From Leptospira ellinghausenii (GTDB taxonomy: Bacteria > Spirochaetota > Leptospiria > Leptospirales > Leptospiraceae), in assembly GCF_003114815.1 (NCBI RefSeq), contig NZ_BFAZ01000008.1, forward strand, positions 222,406-286,405: a stretch of 64,000 nt of DNA, in the 5' to 3' direction. Numbering within the stretch: the first letter of the stretch is position 1; the number at the start of each line of letters is the position of its first letter. Positions 38,165 to 48,400 of the stretch are shown here, piece by piece. The notes below the pieces were generated by a model. It was not told where the DNA came from and made no database searches. It was given only the letters and a program-made list of their open reading frames with translations. Position numbers and translations under genes: made by a program.

Positions 38165-38647
38165 CTAAAAAAATTCTGAATAACTAATGCTTGGCGTTGG
38201 ATTGAGTTCTGTTGGAGAACCTTCTGCAGCAAGTACGATCAGACCAAATCGAAAACTAAATCCTCTCCCTATCATAAATCGATATCCAAGTTCCACCATC
38301 ACCGTATATTTCTTTTGGTATTCCAAATTCACACCTTTCCCATAGGATAAATATGTGTAAAAAGAGGAAGGTTGATTTGAATCCGATCCAAGATCCATTG
38401 GTAAAAACCAGTAGCCAATGCCTAATTTATAAAACTCAGTTGTAATTCCTGGATCAAAATTGGTTACATAATAACCACCATGAACAGAATATTGGCCTTT
38501 TCTATATTCTCCACCAATGGAAGGAGCGCGAAAAAAATTAATAGAAAATTCTTCATTGGAGAACCTTGTATTTCCTAAGATAATATCAGTGAAAAGAAAA
38601 AATAAACATAGGCAGATCAAAATTTTTATTTTGATGATTCGAAACAT
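38165..38647 (-). CDS. Putative outer-membrane beta-barrel protein
   Basis: 160 aa, with a signal peptide (residues 1-25) and a mature part made of alternating aromatic/hydrophobic strands (GQYSVHGGYYVTNF, LGIGYWFLPMDLG, KYTVMVELGYRFM, SFRFGLIVLAAEG). It ends with an aromatic residue (SYSEFF), as outer-membrane barrels do. About eight strands are expected. Function unknown. First gene of a pair with the DUF4386-like gene. Confidence 0.65.
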   Translation of the reverse strand: MFRIIKIKILICLCLFFLFTDIILGNTRFSNEEFSINFFRAPSIGGEYRKGQYSVHGGYYVTNFDPGITTEFYKLGIGYWFLPMDLGSDSNQPSSFYTYLSYGKGVNLEYQKKYTVMVELGYRFMIGRGFSFRFGLIVLAAEGSPTELNPTPSISYSEFF

Positions 38648-38767
38648 TTCGCTCTTATTGTAAGCGAACGTGGTGACTTTGTCGTCTCACCCCATTGGGT
38701 GGGACTCCTCTTTTTAAAAAAATCTGTCTATCCAAATGCAACGTATTATGATAGAATCAACCAAACA

Positions 38768-39856
38768 ATGATCGGATCGATTTTATTAAGTGCAGGGTTC
38801 ATCCAGTCATTGTTTTTGGGATTGTATTTTTTTATCCAAGGGAATCATAAAAGACAATACAGTTTGTATTTATCTTTTTTCTTTTTTTTTCTTTCTCTCA
38901 CCATGGCCTGCAATCTAATTTATTTTACAGGAAATCTAAATAAATTCCCTCATTTGATCAAATTGGGATATTTTTTCGGATTTTGTATTTCTCCACTTTT
39001 TTCAATTATCATAACTCGGTATTTTGTGATTCCTAAGGAAAGTGTTTACTGGGAAGGATTCACGTTAGTCGTTCCTTTACTATTTTTGTTATATGAAACT
39101 CCTTTTTTCTTATTAAGCGGAGACGACAAAATTTTATCTCTTACCAAGATTCAAACGAATGAAATATTCAGTGAGACCAATTTGTTTCAGATATTCATAT
39201 TATTTTTTTCATTCATCGTTTTCTTAAGAACATACATTCGGTTTAGACTGGAAATGGGTCAATTTTCAAAAGATCTATATTGGGAAGGTAAAATATTTGG
39301 AAATTATCTTTTACTATTACTCATATGGATTTGTTTCTGTATTTTGTTTTGCATTATTTTACCAGGCAAAACCTCTGAATCGATTTCAAATCTAGGGTTT
39401 TCCATTTGGATACTTGGGTTTGCTTGGCATAGGGTTTATTTAGATAAAAAAGAATCGTATGATCTTCCAAATCACCAATTTGAATCAGTAAAATACCAAA
39501 AGTCTTATCTACCGGAAATTCAAATGATTGAACTGGGGAAACAATTAGAAAGCATACTTGAAGACAAAGAGTTTTTGTTCGATGGTGATTTAAATCTTTC
39601 CTTTATTGCCAATAAAATTGGAATCTCTTCTCATTCTACATCTCAAGTATGCAACAGATATTTTGGTAAAAGTTTGATCGAAATCATCCAAGAAAAAAGA
39701 ATTGAACATGCAAAATATGCTTTAAAACATTCCGATGAAACGATTTTAAGAATTGGATTTGAAGTCGGTTTTAATTCTAAAAATTCATTTATACGAGTGT
39801 TTAAAGAACTAACTCAACTAACTCCTTCGGAGTATCGAAAAAAATACAAACCTTAG
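38768..39856 (+). CDS. AraC-family regulator with an N-terminal 7TM domain
   Basis: 362 aa from the ATG at 38768; a GTG at 38699 is an alternative but would add 23 non-hydrophobic residues. The first 230 residues form about seven membrane helices. The last 100 are a double helix-turn-helix (LSFIANKIGISSHSTSQVCNRYFG and ILRIGFEVGFNSKNSFIRVFKEL-TQLTPSEYRK), the AraC/XylS signature. Membrane-spanning AraC regulators sense signals at the inner membrane and bind DNA directly. Targets are unknown; nearby candidates are the barrel protein and the MFS gene. Confidence 0.88.
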   Translation: MIGSILLSAGFIQSLFLGLYFFIQGNHKRQYSLYLSFFFFFLSLTMACNLIYFTGNLNKFPHLIKLGYFFGFCISPLFSIIITRYFVIPKESVYWEGFTLVVPLLFLLYETPFFLLSGDDKILSLTKIQTNEIFSETNLFQIFILFFSFIVFLRTYIRFRLEMGQFSKDLYWEGKIFGNYLLLLLIWICFCILFCIILPGKTSESISNLGFSIWILGFAWHRVYLDKKESYDLPNHQFESVKYQKSYLPEIQMIELGKQLESILEDKEFLFDGDLNLSFIANKIGISSHSTSQVCNRYFGKSLIEIIQEKRIEHAKYALKHSDETILRIGFEVGFNSKNSFIRVFKELTQLTPSEYRKKYKP

Positions 39857-39914
39857 CCGAAACAATTTTGAAATTCAGACTAACATTTCGGCTAAGAAAT
39901 ACTATTGCGAATGA

Positions 39915-41051
39915 CTAATTCTTTGTTTCCTTCAAACTCAAGGCAATGGAAAAAGAAAAAATACAAGCAATCATACCAAATGCAAACACTGCCGTATAAC
40001 CAAAATGATCGGCAACAAATCCGGCAAGTGGCCCAGTCACTCCTAAGGCAAGATCGAAGAATGCAACATAAGCACCTAATGCGACTCCCCTAAATTGTGG
40101 TTCCATATTTTTAACTGCTTCCACTCCGAATGCAGGGAAAACTAGTGAGTAACCAAAACCTGTCAAGGCAGCACCTATAAACGCTATGTAAGAGTGATTC
40201 GCCTGCCATAATAATATTTGTCCTATAATGGCGACAAATGAAAAGATGAGGGCGATTTTTCTCCCACCATATAAATCCACCGTTCCAGCAAAAAAAATAC
40301 GAGATAAAACATAGGCAGATCCAAATATCGCCATCACCCATTGTGCGTTTTCCCATCCCCTTTCTTTGAAAAGTAAGGTACTAAATCCAGCAATCCCCGC
40401 AAAAGATACGGCGGCAAAAAGTAATCCAAAACCATGTTTCCATATTTTAGGTATTACTTGGTAAAATGGAATTCGAACCTTACTTGCAGGAGGGATGGCA
40501 GGAACAAAAATGGAAATGATTCCAGCAATAACAGGAAAAAGAACCGCTAACAAAACTCCACCTTGGAAACCAAAATGTTGTACCATAAGATATCCCAAAG
40601 GAGCAGAGATTGCAATTGCACCATACATTGCCATACCACTCCAAGCCATCACACGACCTGCGTTAGCTGGTCCGACCAAGCCTACTCCCCATGAAAGAGC
40701 TCCAGTGATTAATAAACTTTCTGAGTAACCTAAGATGATTCTACCAATAAAAAGTGTTATAAGTCCCATATCACCAGGTATCAAAAGAGGACCTAAACTT
40801 ACAATACCTGAGATTACTGCAAAGAACAATCCCCTTGTGACTGCGACTTTTGGCCCTCTTAAATCCGAGATGGAACCTGAATGGTGACGAAACAGTAATG
40901 TCACTAAAGATTGAGTTCCAAGCATAATTCCAAGCCAAACATCACTATACCCTAAAGCATTTCTGATAAAACCTGGAAGTGTTGCAATTGGAATTCCCAC
41001 AGAGAAAAAACCTAAGAGCACAATGGACGCGATGATAATTATATATTTCAT
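39915..41051 (-). CDS. MFS transporter (YhhS/arabinose-efflux type)
   Basis: 378 aa from the ATG at 41051 (AAGGA seven bases upstream decides against the ATG at 41057). Twelve membrane helices, with the MFS loop-2 motif GSISDLRGPKVAVTRG and the loop-8 repeat VDLYGGRKIALI. No large central loop. It resembles YhhS-like drug/sugar efflux pumps. Downstream of the DUF2938 gene in the same operon and divergent from the ArsR-rhodanese regulator, which probably controls both. Confidence 0.88.
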   Translation of the reverse strand: MKYIIIIASIVLLGFFSVGIPIATLPGFIRNALGYSDVWLGIMLGTQSLVTLLFRHHSGSISDLRGPKVAVTRGLFFAVISGIVSLGPLLIPGDMGLITLFIGRIILGYSESLLITGALSWGVGLVGPANAGRVMAWSGMAMYGAIAISAPLGYLMVQHFGFQGGVLLAVLFPVIAGIISIFVPAIPPASKVRIPFYQVIPKIWKHGFGLLFAAVSFAGIAGFSTLLFKERGWENAQWVMAIFGSAYVLSRIFFAGTVDLYGGRKIALIFSFVAIIGQILLWQANHSYIAFIGAALTGFGYSLVFPAFGVEAVKNMEPQFRGVALGAYVAFFDLALGVTGPLAGFVADHFGYTAVFAFGMIACIFSFSIALSLKETKN

Positions 41052-41070
41052 ATACATTCCTTAAATTTTA

Positions 41071-41571
41071 TTAACGCAAATAAACATGTGTTAGAAGTGC
41101 TGTTCCGTATAAACCAAGTCCATAAACAGTATGGATCGCCATATTTCGAATTCTAACTTGAAACGGTTTTGGAGTTTTTGAAGCTGCTATGCCAATACCC
41201 ATAGCAGGTTGCATTAAAAACCATGGTGCAAGAATGGTCAAAAGACCCAAAAGAACTGGTTCTTTGATGGAAGGATTTTCTAACCAATTCACTCCCCAAA
41301 TGATGGGCAACAAACTAGCAAAAAAAATTCCAATCGCATAATGTGAGACCCAACCAATGATTATCTCTCCCGGAATCACTGCAGAATGCACAATTGGTGA
41401 ATGAAAGAATTTGCCTTTTACACAATGCCCTACCCATCTACCCAAAAGTCCAAGATCCAATGAGTTTACATTAAATGTCTTTTGTAAAAAAAACCTCCAT
41501 AGATCCATCGCCATCGTAGCACCAACCCCAATCAAAATTGTATGAATTGTTATTCCTATCAGGTGATCCAT
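41071..41571 (-). CDS. DUF2938 membrane protein
   Basis: 166 aa, with about four membrane helices. The conserved pattern is present: TILIGVGATMAMDLW near the start, GHCVKGKFFHSPIV, and LAPWFLMQPAMGIGIAASKTP near the middle, ending with AIHTVYGLGLYG. It starts with AGGAGG six bases before its ATG. Family function unknown, but DUF2938 genes are often found beside transporters and ArsR-family regulators, as here. Confidence 0.85.
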   Translation of the reverse strand: MDHLIGITIHTILIGVGATMAMDLWRFFLQKTFNVNSLDLGLLGRWVGHCVKGKFFHSPIVHSAVIPGEIIIGWVSHYAIGIFFASLLPIIWGVNWLENPSIKEPVLLGLLTILAPWFLMQPAMGIGIAASKTPKPFQVRIRNMAIHTVYGLGLYGTALLTHVYLR

Positions 41572-41592
41572 GACAACCTCCTATCAATAAAT

Positions 41593-41614
41593 CATTCTAT
41601 TATTTTATTGAATG
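41593..41614. promoter_or_regulatory. Imperfect dyad in the divergent ArsR/DUF2938 intergenic region
   Basis: CATTC and GAATG flank an AT-rich core in a 22-bp dyad whose halves match at 8 of 11 positions. Its position between two divergent promoters and its size fit an ArsR-family operator. No stronger candidate was seen in the interval. Confidence 0.4.
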
Positions 41615-41690
41615 TTAAAATGTCCATAGTTTTTTAAGAAATTCTAAAAACTCTTGCCAGAATGGGAATGATTGATTTTTTAAGATTGGT

Positions 41691-42311
41691 ATGAGAAGTT
41701 TGAAAACCATTCCCCGTATGAGCGAAATCGCGAGTATGCTCGGGAATGAATCACGATTAATTTTGCTTCAGCTTCTAGCAGATGGGGAAAAATCTGTAGA
41801 AATTCTTTCCGAAGAATCAGGTATCCCGGTTGCGAACACGTCCCAACACCTACAAGCGCTAAAAAAAGCAAATCTAGTCATCACAAGACGGGATGGAAAA
41901 AGGATACTGTATCGTTGGGAATCCGGTCCGATGAAGGAACTTTTTTTAGCATTGGAAAAATTTGCAATCTACAGCACTGCCCAAGATGATCATTCAAATC
42001 TAAAATTAAAAGGCAGAAACACTGAAATATCAACCTCTGAATTGCAAAAAAAAATGAAAAGAGGAGGAATCCTCCTTATTGATGTCCGCTCGAAAGAAGA
42101 ATATAAAAAAGGACATATACCAGAAGCCGTAAACATTCCTTACAATGAATTAGAAACATATAAATTTCCTAAAAACAAGGAGCTGATTGTTTACTGCCGA
42201 GGACCTTTGTGTTTATTGTCTGTGAATGCGTTGAATTTTTTGAAAGCTCGTGAACTGAGCGTTACTCGATATGGAGGAGGTTTTAGAAACTGGGAATCAA
42301 GAGAAATCTAA
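41691..42311 (+). CDS. ArsR-family regulator fused to a rhodanese domain
   Basis: 206 aa. Residues about 8-85 are an ArsR winged helix (SRLILLQLLADGEKSVEILSEESGIPVANTSQHLQALKKANLV). Residues about 105-206 are a rhodanese domain (GGILLIDVRSKEEYKKGHIPEAVNIPYNEL) with an active-site Cys in VYCRGPLC. This known fusion couples repression to a sulfur or persulfide signal. No Shine-Dalgarno sequence precedes the ATG at 41691 (an ATG at 41718 is an alternative). Divergent from the DUF2938/MFS pair. Confidence 0.9.
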   Translation: MRSLKTIPRMSEIASMLGNESRLILLQLLADGEKSVEILSEESGIPVANTSQHLQALKKANLVITRRDGKRILYRWESGPMKELFLALEKFAIYSTAQDDHSNLKLKGRNTEISTSELQKKMKRGGILLIDVRSKEEYKKGHIPEAVNIPYNELETYKFPKNKELIVYCRGPLCLLSVNALNFLKARELSVTRYGGGFRNWESREI

Positions 42312-42387
42312 AAGGAACAAATCTATAAACAATTTTCTAATTAATAGAATTTCAATTATAAACTTGTTCCCTTCCGTTAAACTAGAA

Positions 42388-42651
42388 TTAGTTCCAGTTG
42401 TTAGTTTTTGGTTTTGCAATATTCACTTTCATTTCACGATTGAGAATATTTTTTCCGTTTAAATCGCTGATAGCTTTGTCAGCTTCATTACGATCTTTCA
42501 TTTCGATAAAACCAAAACCTTTTGATCCTCCAGTGTACTGGTCAGTAATGATTTTAGCTGAAGAAACAGAACCATGAACTGAAAAAAGTTCGTTAAGTTT
42601 TGATTCCGTCATTTCGTAAGAGAGGTTACCTACATAGATATTTGTTGACAT
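42388..42651 (-). CDS. RRM RNA-binding protein
   Basis: 87 aa consisting of a single RNA recognition motif. RNP2 is IYVGNL (residues 5-10) and RNP1 is KGFGFIEM (about 45-52), with all key aromatic positions filled. A short tail (KPKTNNWN) follows. Bacterial single-RRM proteins of this size are cold-induced or general RNA binders. The start has AAGGA eight bases upstream; the mRNA leader lies in an AT-rich region of about 260 bp. Confidence 0.92.
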   Translation of the reverse strand: MSTNIYVGNLSYEMTESKLNELFSVHGSVSSAKIITDQYTGGSKGFGFIEMKDRNEADKAISDLNGKNILNREMKVNIAKPKTNNWN

Positions 42652-42912
42652 GTGATGTCCTTTTTAAGTTTTATTTGACTCTGAAATTTTAATGGATTAG
42701 AAACAACTTTCCTGAAAGGAAATTAGGTAAAAACACAACGAAAATGCAGGGGAAAACTAATAAAAGAGATCAGAATGCAAAAAAGTGAGGACTACTTAGT
42801 GGTTAAAAAAACGATAATATTTTGAATCTATTACCAAGCTAATTCTAGTCCAAATTAATAGCAACCCTATTTAACTTTTTTTTCATTTAACAAAAGTTTT
42901 TTGACCCTGTTT
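42652..42912. other. AT-rich upstream region of the RRM gene
   Basis: About 260 bp with no reading frame. The leader of the RRM gene and the downstream end of the kinase gene lie at its edges. Nothing else supported. Confidence 0.5.
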
Positions 42913-44826
42913 TTACTGGTTGGAACGGTTTTGAAGACTTTCCGCTGGAAAACGGATTCTAAGATGGTAAAACTCATGTAAAATTTCAACGGTAAGATTC
43001 CCTTTTAACTGGTGTAATCTTTGTTTAATACTTTTTAATTCTAAATTCTGATTGGGAGGTTCAATCGATTGATTAAGAACATTTCGTTGGTAAACATGGA
43101 ATTCACCTCCATTCAACTCCAAATTCCAAATCGAATCTCCCATCCCATATTTAATGTCATTTGTGCAGACTTCATATAATAAATAAAAAAGATTTAGAAA
43201 AGAATTTTGATTATTCCCAATAATCTTTACCTGATTAAAATAATTAATAAATTCGTCGGAGGTCGAAAATTCAAATTCTCTTCCTACATCCGAATACCTT
43301 CGCAACAAAGTTATGTGTACACCTGTTATAAAATTTTCAAATATAAGACTAAGATCTTCAATATAAAGAAGTTGATTTCGCAGTGAATGAATTGTGGAGA
43401 CCACGCGATCGTAGACTAAATCCAATTCAGAATTGATTTCTGTTTGCGTCAGAGTTGAATTCTTTTTTTTCTCCAAATATACTTTTAAATCCGTAAGATT
43501 TGCTCCTAATTGGTCGTGAACCATTAATTGCAACTCGGCTCGTTGTTTAGACAATGCATTAATCGACTCTTCATATAAATGCCTTTCAATATTTGCTCTT
43601 GATTCAATTGCATAAGCAAAATATTTACTTAAAGAAGCAGATTGGAATCCAACATAGAATAAGTAACCACTTATTAAATATAATCCACCCTGCACTCCAT
43701 AATAATTCATAGATATGGCCATAAAACAAAATATACCAAGAGCAAATAAAGCAAGTGCCATAAAATAAAAACCATGAGCCTCTTTTCTAAAACGATACAA
43801 TAAATAAATTGAATAACCCATAAACAAGGTAAGATACACAAGAATATAAATAAAATTTAGATATGTTTGAATCGTTCGTGGAGCCAAAGGAGTAAATAAT
43901 GCAATAAAAGCACCAATATAAAAAGTATAATTGATGATCAAATTCCGATTTGAATTGAAGAGTTCGTTTAAAAACAACATTGAAAACAAAAAAGTGAGAA
44001 TGTTTAAATAGTGTAGCAAAATCGATTGAAATAAAAAACTTTGAACAGGGAAAAAATATTCATATAACTTAGAATTCAAAAACGGAATTCTTACTAAAAA
44101 AGTAATACATACAATCGCAAAGTAAAGGAATGCAAATTGTTTGGTATTCTGAAAATAAAAAAACAAATGGTATAAGGCCGATGCGAATATCACACCAAAA
44201 ACAAATATTTCCACCATCAAATTCTTATTTTTAAAGATTTGAAGTTGTTTGGGAGATGCGATTAAAAATACACTTCTTGGCCCTCCATGGTAAAAATCTT
44301 GGTTTGCAATTTGTAATACTACATCCAATACGATATTGTCAGTGATGATATCAATCGTTGAGTTTGTTCGATCGGGAATCACTTCCTTTGGATTTGTAGA
44401 AACCTTTCCTTTTTCTTGTACCAATCTTCCATTAATAAAAACTTTAGAAGAAGTATGCAAATGAGAAAAGTAAATAACTAAATGTTTTGAAGCAGTTTCT
44501 TTCTGAATTTTAATTCGTTTTCGATAGGTAGCGTAACCCTTTTCAGAGAATGTTTGGTTACCAAGATTTATGTTAGTCCATGGCCGAAAATCAACAATGT
44601 GAGGTTTAAATAAGGATTGGTTTGAATCAAAATCATTGGGGTTAAGTAATTGATTCCAATAAAACTCCCAATGGGATGACAAATTGATTGGGATTGAATT
44701 TTCCCAATCGGTCCCTGACAAATCAGTATAAGAATCAACCTGATTATTATTTGGTAATTTTTGATAACAGTTCAATTGAATTGTTATTACCAAAATTACA
44801 AATATCCATCTTATAATCTTTTTCAT
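42913..44826 (-). CDS. 7TMR-DISM sensor kinase, NarX-like kinase core
   Basis: 637 aa. A signal peptide with possible lipobox (ITIQLNC), a 7TMR-DISMED2-like extracytoplasmic domain (about 35-200), and a seven-helix 7TMR-DISM region (about 205-415). The cytoplasmic part has a HisKA_3-like H-box (MVHDQLGANLTDLKVYL) and a weak HATPase_c region (NLFYLLYEVCTNDIKYGMGDS) in which the glycine-rich boxes are hard to see, ending with an IKQRLHQLKG motif. It overlaps the response regulator gene by one base (TAATG), so the two are a two-component pair. The degenerate ATP lid suggests altered kinase or phosphatase activity. Confidence 0.85.
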   Translation of the reverse strand: MKKIIRWIFVILVITIQLNCYQKLPNNNQVDSYTDLSGTDWENSIPINLSSHWEFYWNQLLNPNDFDSNQSLFKPHIVDFRPWTNINLGNQTFSEKGYATYRKRIKIQKETASKHLVIYFSHLHTSSKVFINGRLVQEKGKVSTNPKEVIPDRTNSTIDIITDNIVLDVVLQIANQDFYHGGPRSVFLIASPKQLQIFKNKNLMVEIFVFGVIFASALYHLFFYFQNTKQFAFLYFAIVCITFLVRIPFLNSKLYEYFFPVQSFLFQSILLHYLNILTFLFSMLFLNELFNSNRNLIINYTFYIGAFIALFTPLAPRTIQTYLNFIYILVYLTLFMGYSIYLLYRFRKEAHGFYFMALALFALGIFCFMAISMNYYGVQGGLYLISGYLFYVGFQSASLSKYFAYAIESRANIERHLYEESINALSKQRAELQLMVHDQLGANLTDLKVYLEKKKNSTLTQTEINSELDLVYDRVVSTIHSLRNQLLYIEDLSLIFENFITGVHITLLRRYSDVGREFEFSTSDEFINYFNQVKIIGNNQNSFLNLFYLLYEVCTNDIKYGMGDSIWNLELNGGEFHVYQRNVLNQSIEPPNQNLELKSIKQRLHQLKGNLTVEILHEFYHLRIRFPAESLQNRSNQ

Positions 44827-45485
44827 TATAAAATAGAATATTCTTGCACTTTCATAGCCAATTCTGATCGGTTATGAACTTGTAGTTTTCGATAAATTGA
44901 TTTCACATAACCTTGGACTGTGTGTTCACTTAAACTTAAAAATTTTGAAACAAGAGGAATTGTTTTCCCTTTTACTAATAATTCTAAAATTTGTTTTTCA
45001 CGATCAGTTAAATAAACCTTTGGTTTACCGAATGGTTTTCTAAAACTGGAAAAAACTCTTAAAGCAATTGTAGGAGTGATATAAGCACCTCCCTCTAACA
45101 AAACATCGATGATACTTTGGATTTGTCCCAGCTCTGATTTTAATAGATAACCCAATGCTCCGTTTTTGATAGAATTAAAAATCATTTCGTCGGAATTCAT
45201 ATTCGTTAACATAATCACTTTAATGTTTTCGTTTTTTTCTGATAGAATCTTAACAACTTCGATCCCATTGATCCCAGGTAACATAATGTCTAAAAACAAA
45301 ATATCAATACTTTTGTGTCGAGGATCCCTTAGTAAAATTTCTCCAGTTTGCCAAGTTAGAATTTCGGAAACATTTTTTAATTCAGAAATTCGATCTTTTA
45401 ATTCACCTAAAAAGAATTCGTCATTTTCTAAGATTCCAATTTTGATTTGATTTTTATCTTCAGGCAAACTCGATTTATGCGACAT
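44826..45485 (-). CDS. NarL/LuxR-type response regulator
   Basis: 219 aa. The receiver has acidic residues near the N-terminus (LENDEF), phospho-acceptor Asp in ILFLDIMLPG and Lys in GYLLKSE. The LuxR-type helix-turn-helix is in the last 65 residues (LTDREKQILELLVKGKTIPLVSKFLSLSEHTVQGYVKSIYRKL). It overlaps the cyclase gene by 11 bp on one side and the kinase gene by one base on the other, so it belongs to a three-gene operon. It likely binds DNA when phosphorylated by the downstream kinase. Confidence 0.93.
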   Translation of the reverse strand: MSHKSSLPEDKNQIKIGILENDEFFLGELKDRISELKNVSEILTWQTGEILLRDPRHKSIDILFLDIMLPGINGIEVVKILSEKNENIKVIMLTNMNSDEMIFNSIKNGALGYLLKSELGQIQSIIDVLLEGGAYITPTIALRVFSSFRKPFGKPKVYLTDREKQILELLVKGKTIPLVSKFLSLSEHTVQGYVKSIYRKLQVHNRSELAMKVQEYSIL

Positions 45486-48400
45486 TCTCTGTAGTCCCTG
45501 CTAATGCTTCATAATACTTCCAAAAATGTGCATTGGGAGTTCTTTGGTCTTCTGAAAGTGAGAATTCTTTTTTTAAGCCAATGACATAAAACATCTCCAC
45601 CTCTCCTTTATTTTTGGCATTGACCTTTCCTCTAAATTCGCAATCAAAAACTTCCTTGATCATATCATAAGTTGTTCCGCTGACATTAATTTTTCCTGGT
45701 GTTCCTGAAGATTCCATACGAGAGGCAGTATTGACTGTATCACCCCAAACGTCATAGGCAAATTTCTTTTCGCCAATTACTCCAGCAACAAGTGGGCCGG
45801 AATGGATACCCAAACGCAATTCCCAGAACGGAAGCCCTTGGTCGGCCTTAATTTGTTTCATTAAATTCATAAACGCTTGGATTTCCAATGCAGCAAGTAC
45901 TGAATCAATTGCATGTGTCTGATTTTGTTTCGGAATGCCACCAGCGCACATATAACTATCTCCAATTGTTTTTAATTTTTCAAGTTTGTATCGTTCTGTG
46001 ATTTTATCAAACTGAACAAAACATGCATCTAAATCACGTATTAGTTCCTGTGGAGACAATACTTCTGCGATTTGAGTAAATCCTTTAAAATCAGTAAACA
46101 TCACGCTTACATTTTCATATAATACTGGCTCGGTGGCACCTTTTTCTTTTAGCTCTTGTGCAATATCATGAGGCAATATATTTAGAAGTAACTTTTCGTT
46201 TTTCCTTCTTTCTTCCTCAGCAATATTTTTTGAGACTTCCAGTTCTTTAAATAGAGTCGAACCATAGATAATCCCTGCCAATTGTTCAGCAAGAATTGAT
46301 AACTTAGATATGTCTTCGACACTCAAATCAAGTTTTGTTTCTGAATTTGATAAATCCAGAATTCCTACAACTTCATCATTTAAAATCATAGGAATAAAAA
46401 TAAATGAACGAATGTTACAAATTTCTTGGACCCACTTGTCATCTTCCGAAAGCCAACGTTCAAAACTTCCTATTCGATCTGGTATATAAATTGGTTTTTT
46501 TCTTCTAAGGGCTAATTCATGTGCACCTTGCCCTCCCTTAACAGGAATTTTCATCTCATAGATACGTTTCTTTTGGAATTCAGTGACATTATCAGGAACT
46601 TCCATGTCAACGAAACGTAAGTATTTTTTTTCTCCATCAGAAACTAACAAAGAATAATACATAATGTTAAAATTCTCTTTTACATATTTATGTACTTTAT
46701 TCATGATCAAATGGATATCCATTTTTTCATTTAAATCTTTGATCAAATCGTTGAGAGCAAGGATATCTCTTCTTTGTTTTTCGGTTTCCCTAAGTAGATG
46801 AACCCTTTGGATCACACCAGCTACCTGAGCGCAAAGTTGTTCGATTGACCTTGCCTCTGATTTTGAGATATTCAATCGATCCATAAAGTTAGAAAACAAT
46901 ATGATGCCTATGGTTTCATTGTTTAAAACTAAAGGAACATGCAAAAACGAATTTGCTTTTGCTTTTTCTCCGATTCGTCTATCAATTTCAAATTCGAATC
47001 GTTTGACTTGAGGAAGTAACATGCTTTTCTTTCGTTTCCAAACTAGATATGCAACTCCTCCAGATTCATTCAATGGAATTCGTAAATCATTCACAAAGTT
47101 TCGCTGTTCTTCTGAAGTCTCAATGAATGCCTCAGCATGCACACTTTTGATTTCCTCATTTTTTTCATCCAATAATAACAACCAAGTTGCTAAAATCCCA
47201 TACTTTTGATTTACGTAATTTGCAATCGCATTGATGATTTTGGGTAACTCAGACTCAGAGTTAATTAAATTTGTTAGATGATTAATAGCTTCAGTTTCTT
47301 TTTTTGCATTTTCGGATTTGAGTAATGCGTCATCTGTTTTAATTTTTTCTTCTGCTAGTGCTGCTATTGTTATGTCCAACCTCACTGCCGTAGAACGTAG
47401 AAAGACGAAAGAGACAAGATAAAAGGCTAAAGCGATCGGAGATGCCACAAAAAATGCATGGTATATCGCAACACTTAAAGGAAAATCATGCACAAGATTT
47501 AATACATAAAAGGACATCGATATTGGTATGAAAAATAGGATCATAAGAGAGACTCGATTTCCAATTAATGTGGCTTGGCCTGAGGTTGGGATAGCTCCGA
47601 GTTTGATGATAAACAACGCAATCATTAGTGCGGGAATGAATTGTAATTCTCCAAATGTAAATATTGGGATGCCCATTGTTGCTGGTAAATTGAGTATGAT
47701 AAGTAAGTCTCCAAAAAGTAAAGATGCCACTATGAAGTTTGCCATCTTACTGTGCCTTTCCTTACGAACTTGTATCCAATCCTTCAGAAATATACCGATT
47801 CCCAAAAAACCTAAAATCCCAAATAAATTCAGGCCGATTCCGCCTGCAGAAATCCTTGTAAAGGGATGTTCATAAAACCCACTAAAAAAATAGGGAGTCC
47901 AAACAATTACGGATAAAACTAAAGATACCAGATCGACGACTCTGACTATCTTTGGTGTTTTTTTATTATATAACGCATAACAAAAACGCATATGAATTCC
48001 AGGTGTAAAGATGAAAAGAGTGTAAAAGAGTTGTTCAATTCTTCTTGAGACAACTAGTGGTATGTCAAATTTAATGATCACCATTACGATGGTAAACGTT
48101 CCTGCTAAAAAGAAGGATATTGATGCCAACATATTTAATTTTTGATCTGGGTTACTGCCTGCAATATAAATCGCCAAAGCAAATACAACTACACTAGAAA
48201 GAAGTGGTACTAAAAAATATGGACGGCTATAAGCTGTTAACTGAACATTGGGATGGAAATAAAAAGAAACAAGATATGCAATTAAAATGAGGACAGTCGT
48301 GATAAATCCTGACAAAAAATAGAATAATCCTCTTTGTTTGAATAACAGGTCATTCAAATTCAAAAAATCTGATCGAAAAATTCCATATCCTAAAATTGAT

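Noticed and set aside
42313..42370. GGAACAA/TTGTTCC inverted repeat between the ArsR-rhodanese and RRM genes as a terminator
   Set aside because: The loop is over 40 bases and there is no T-tract; only a small inner hairpin is plausible.
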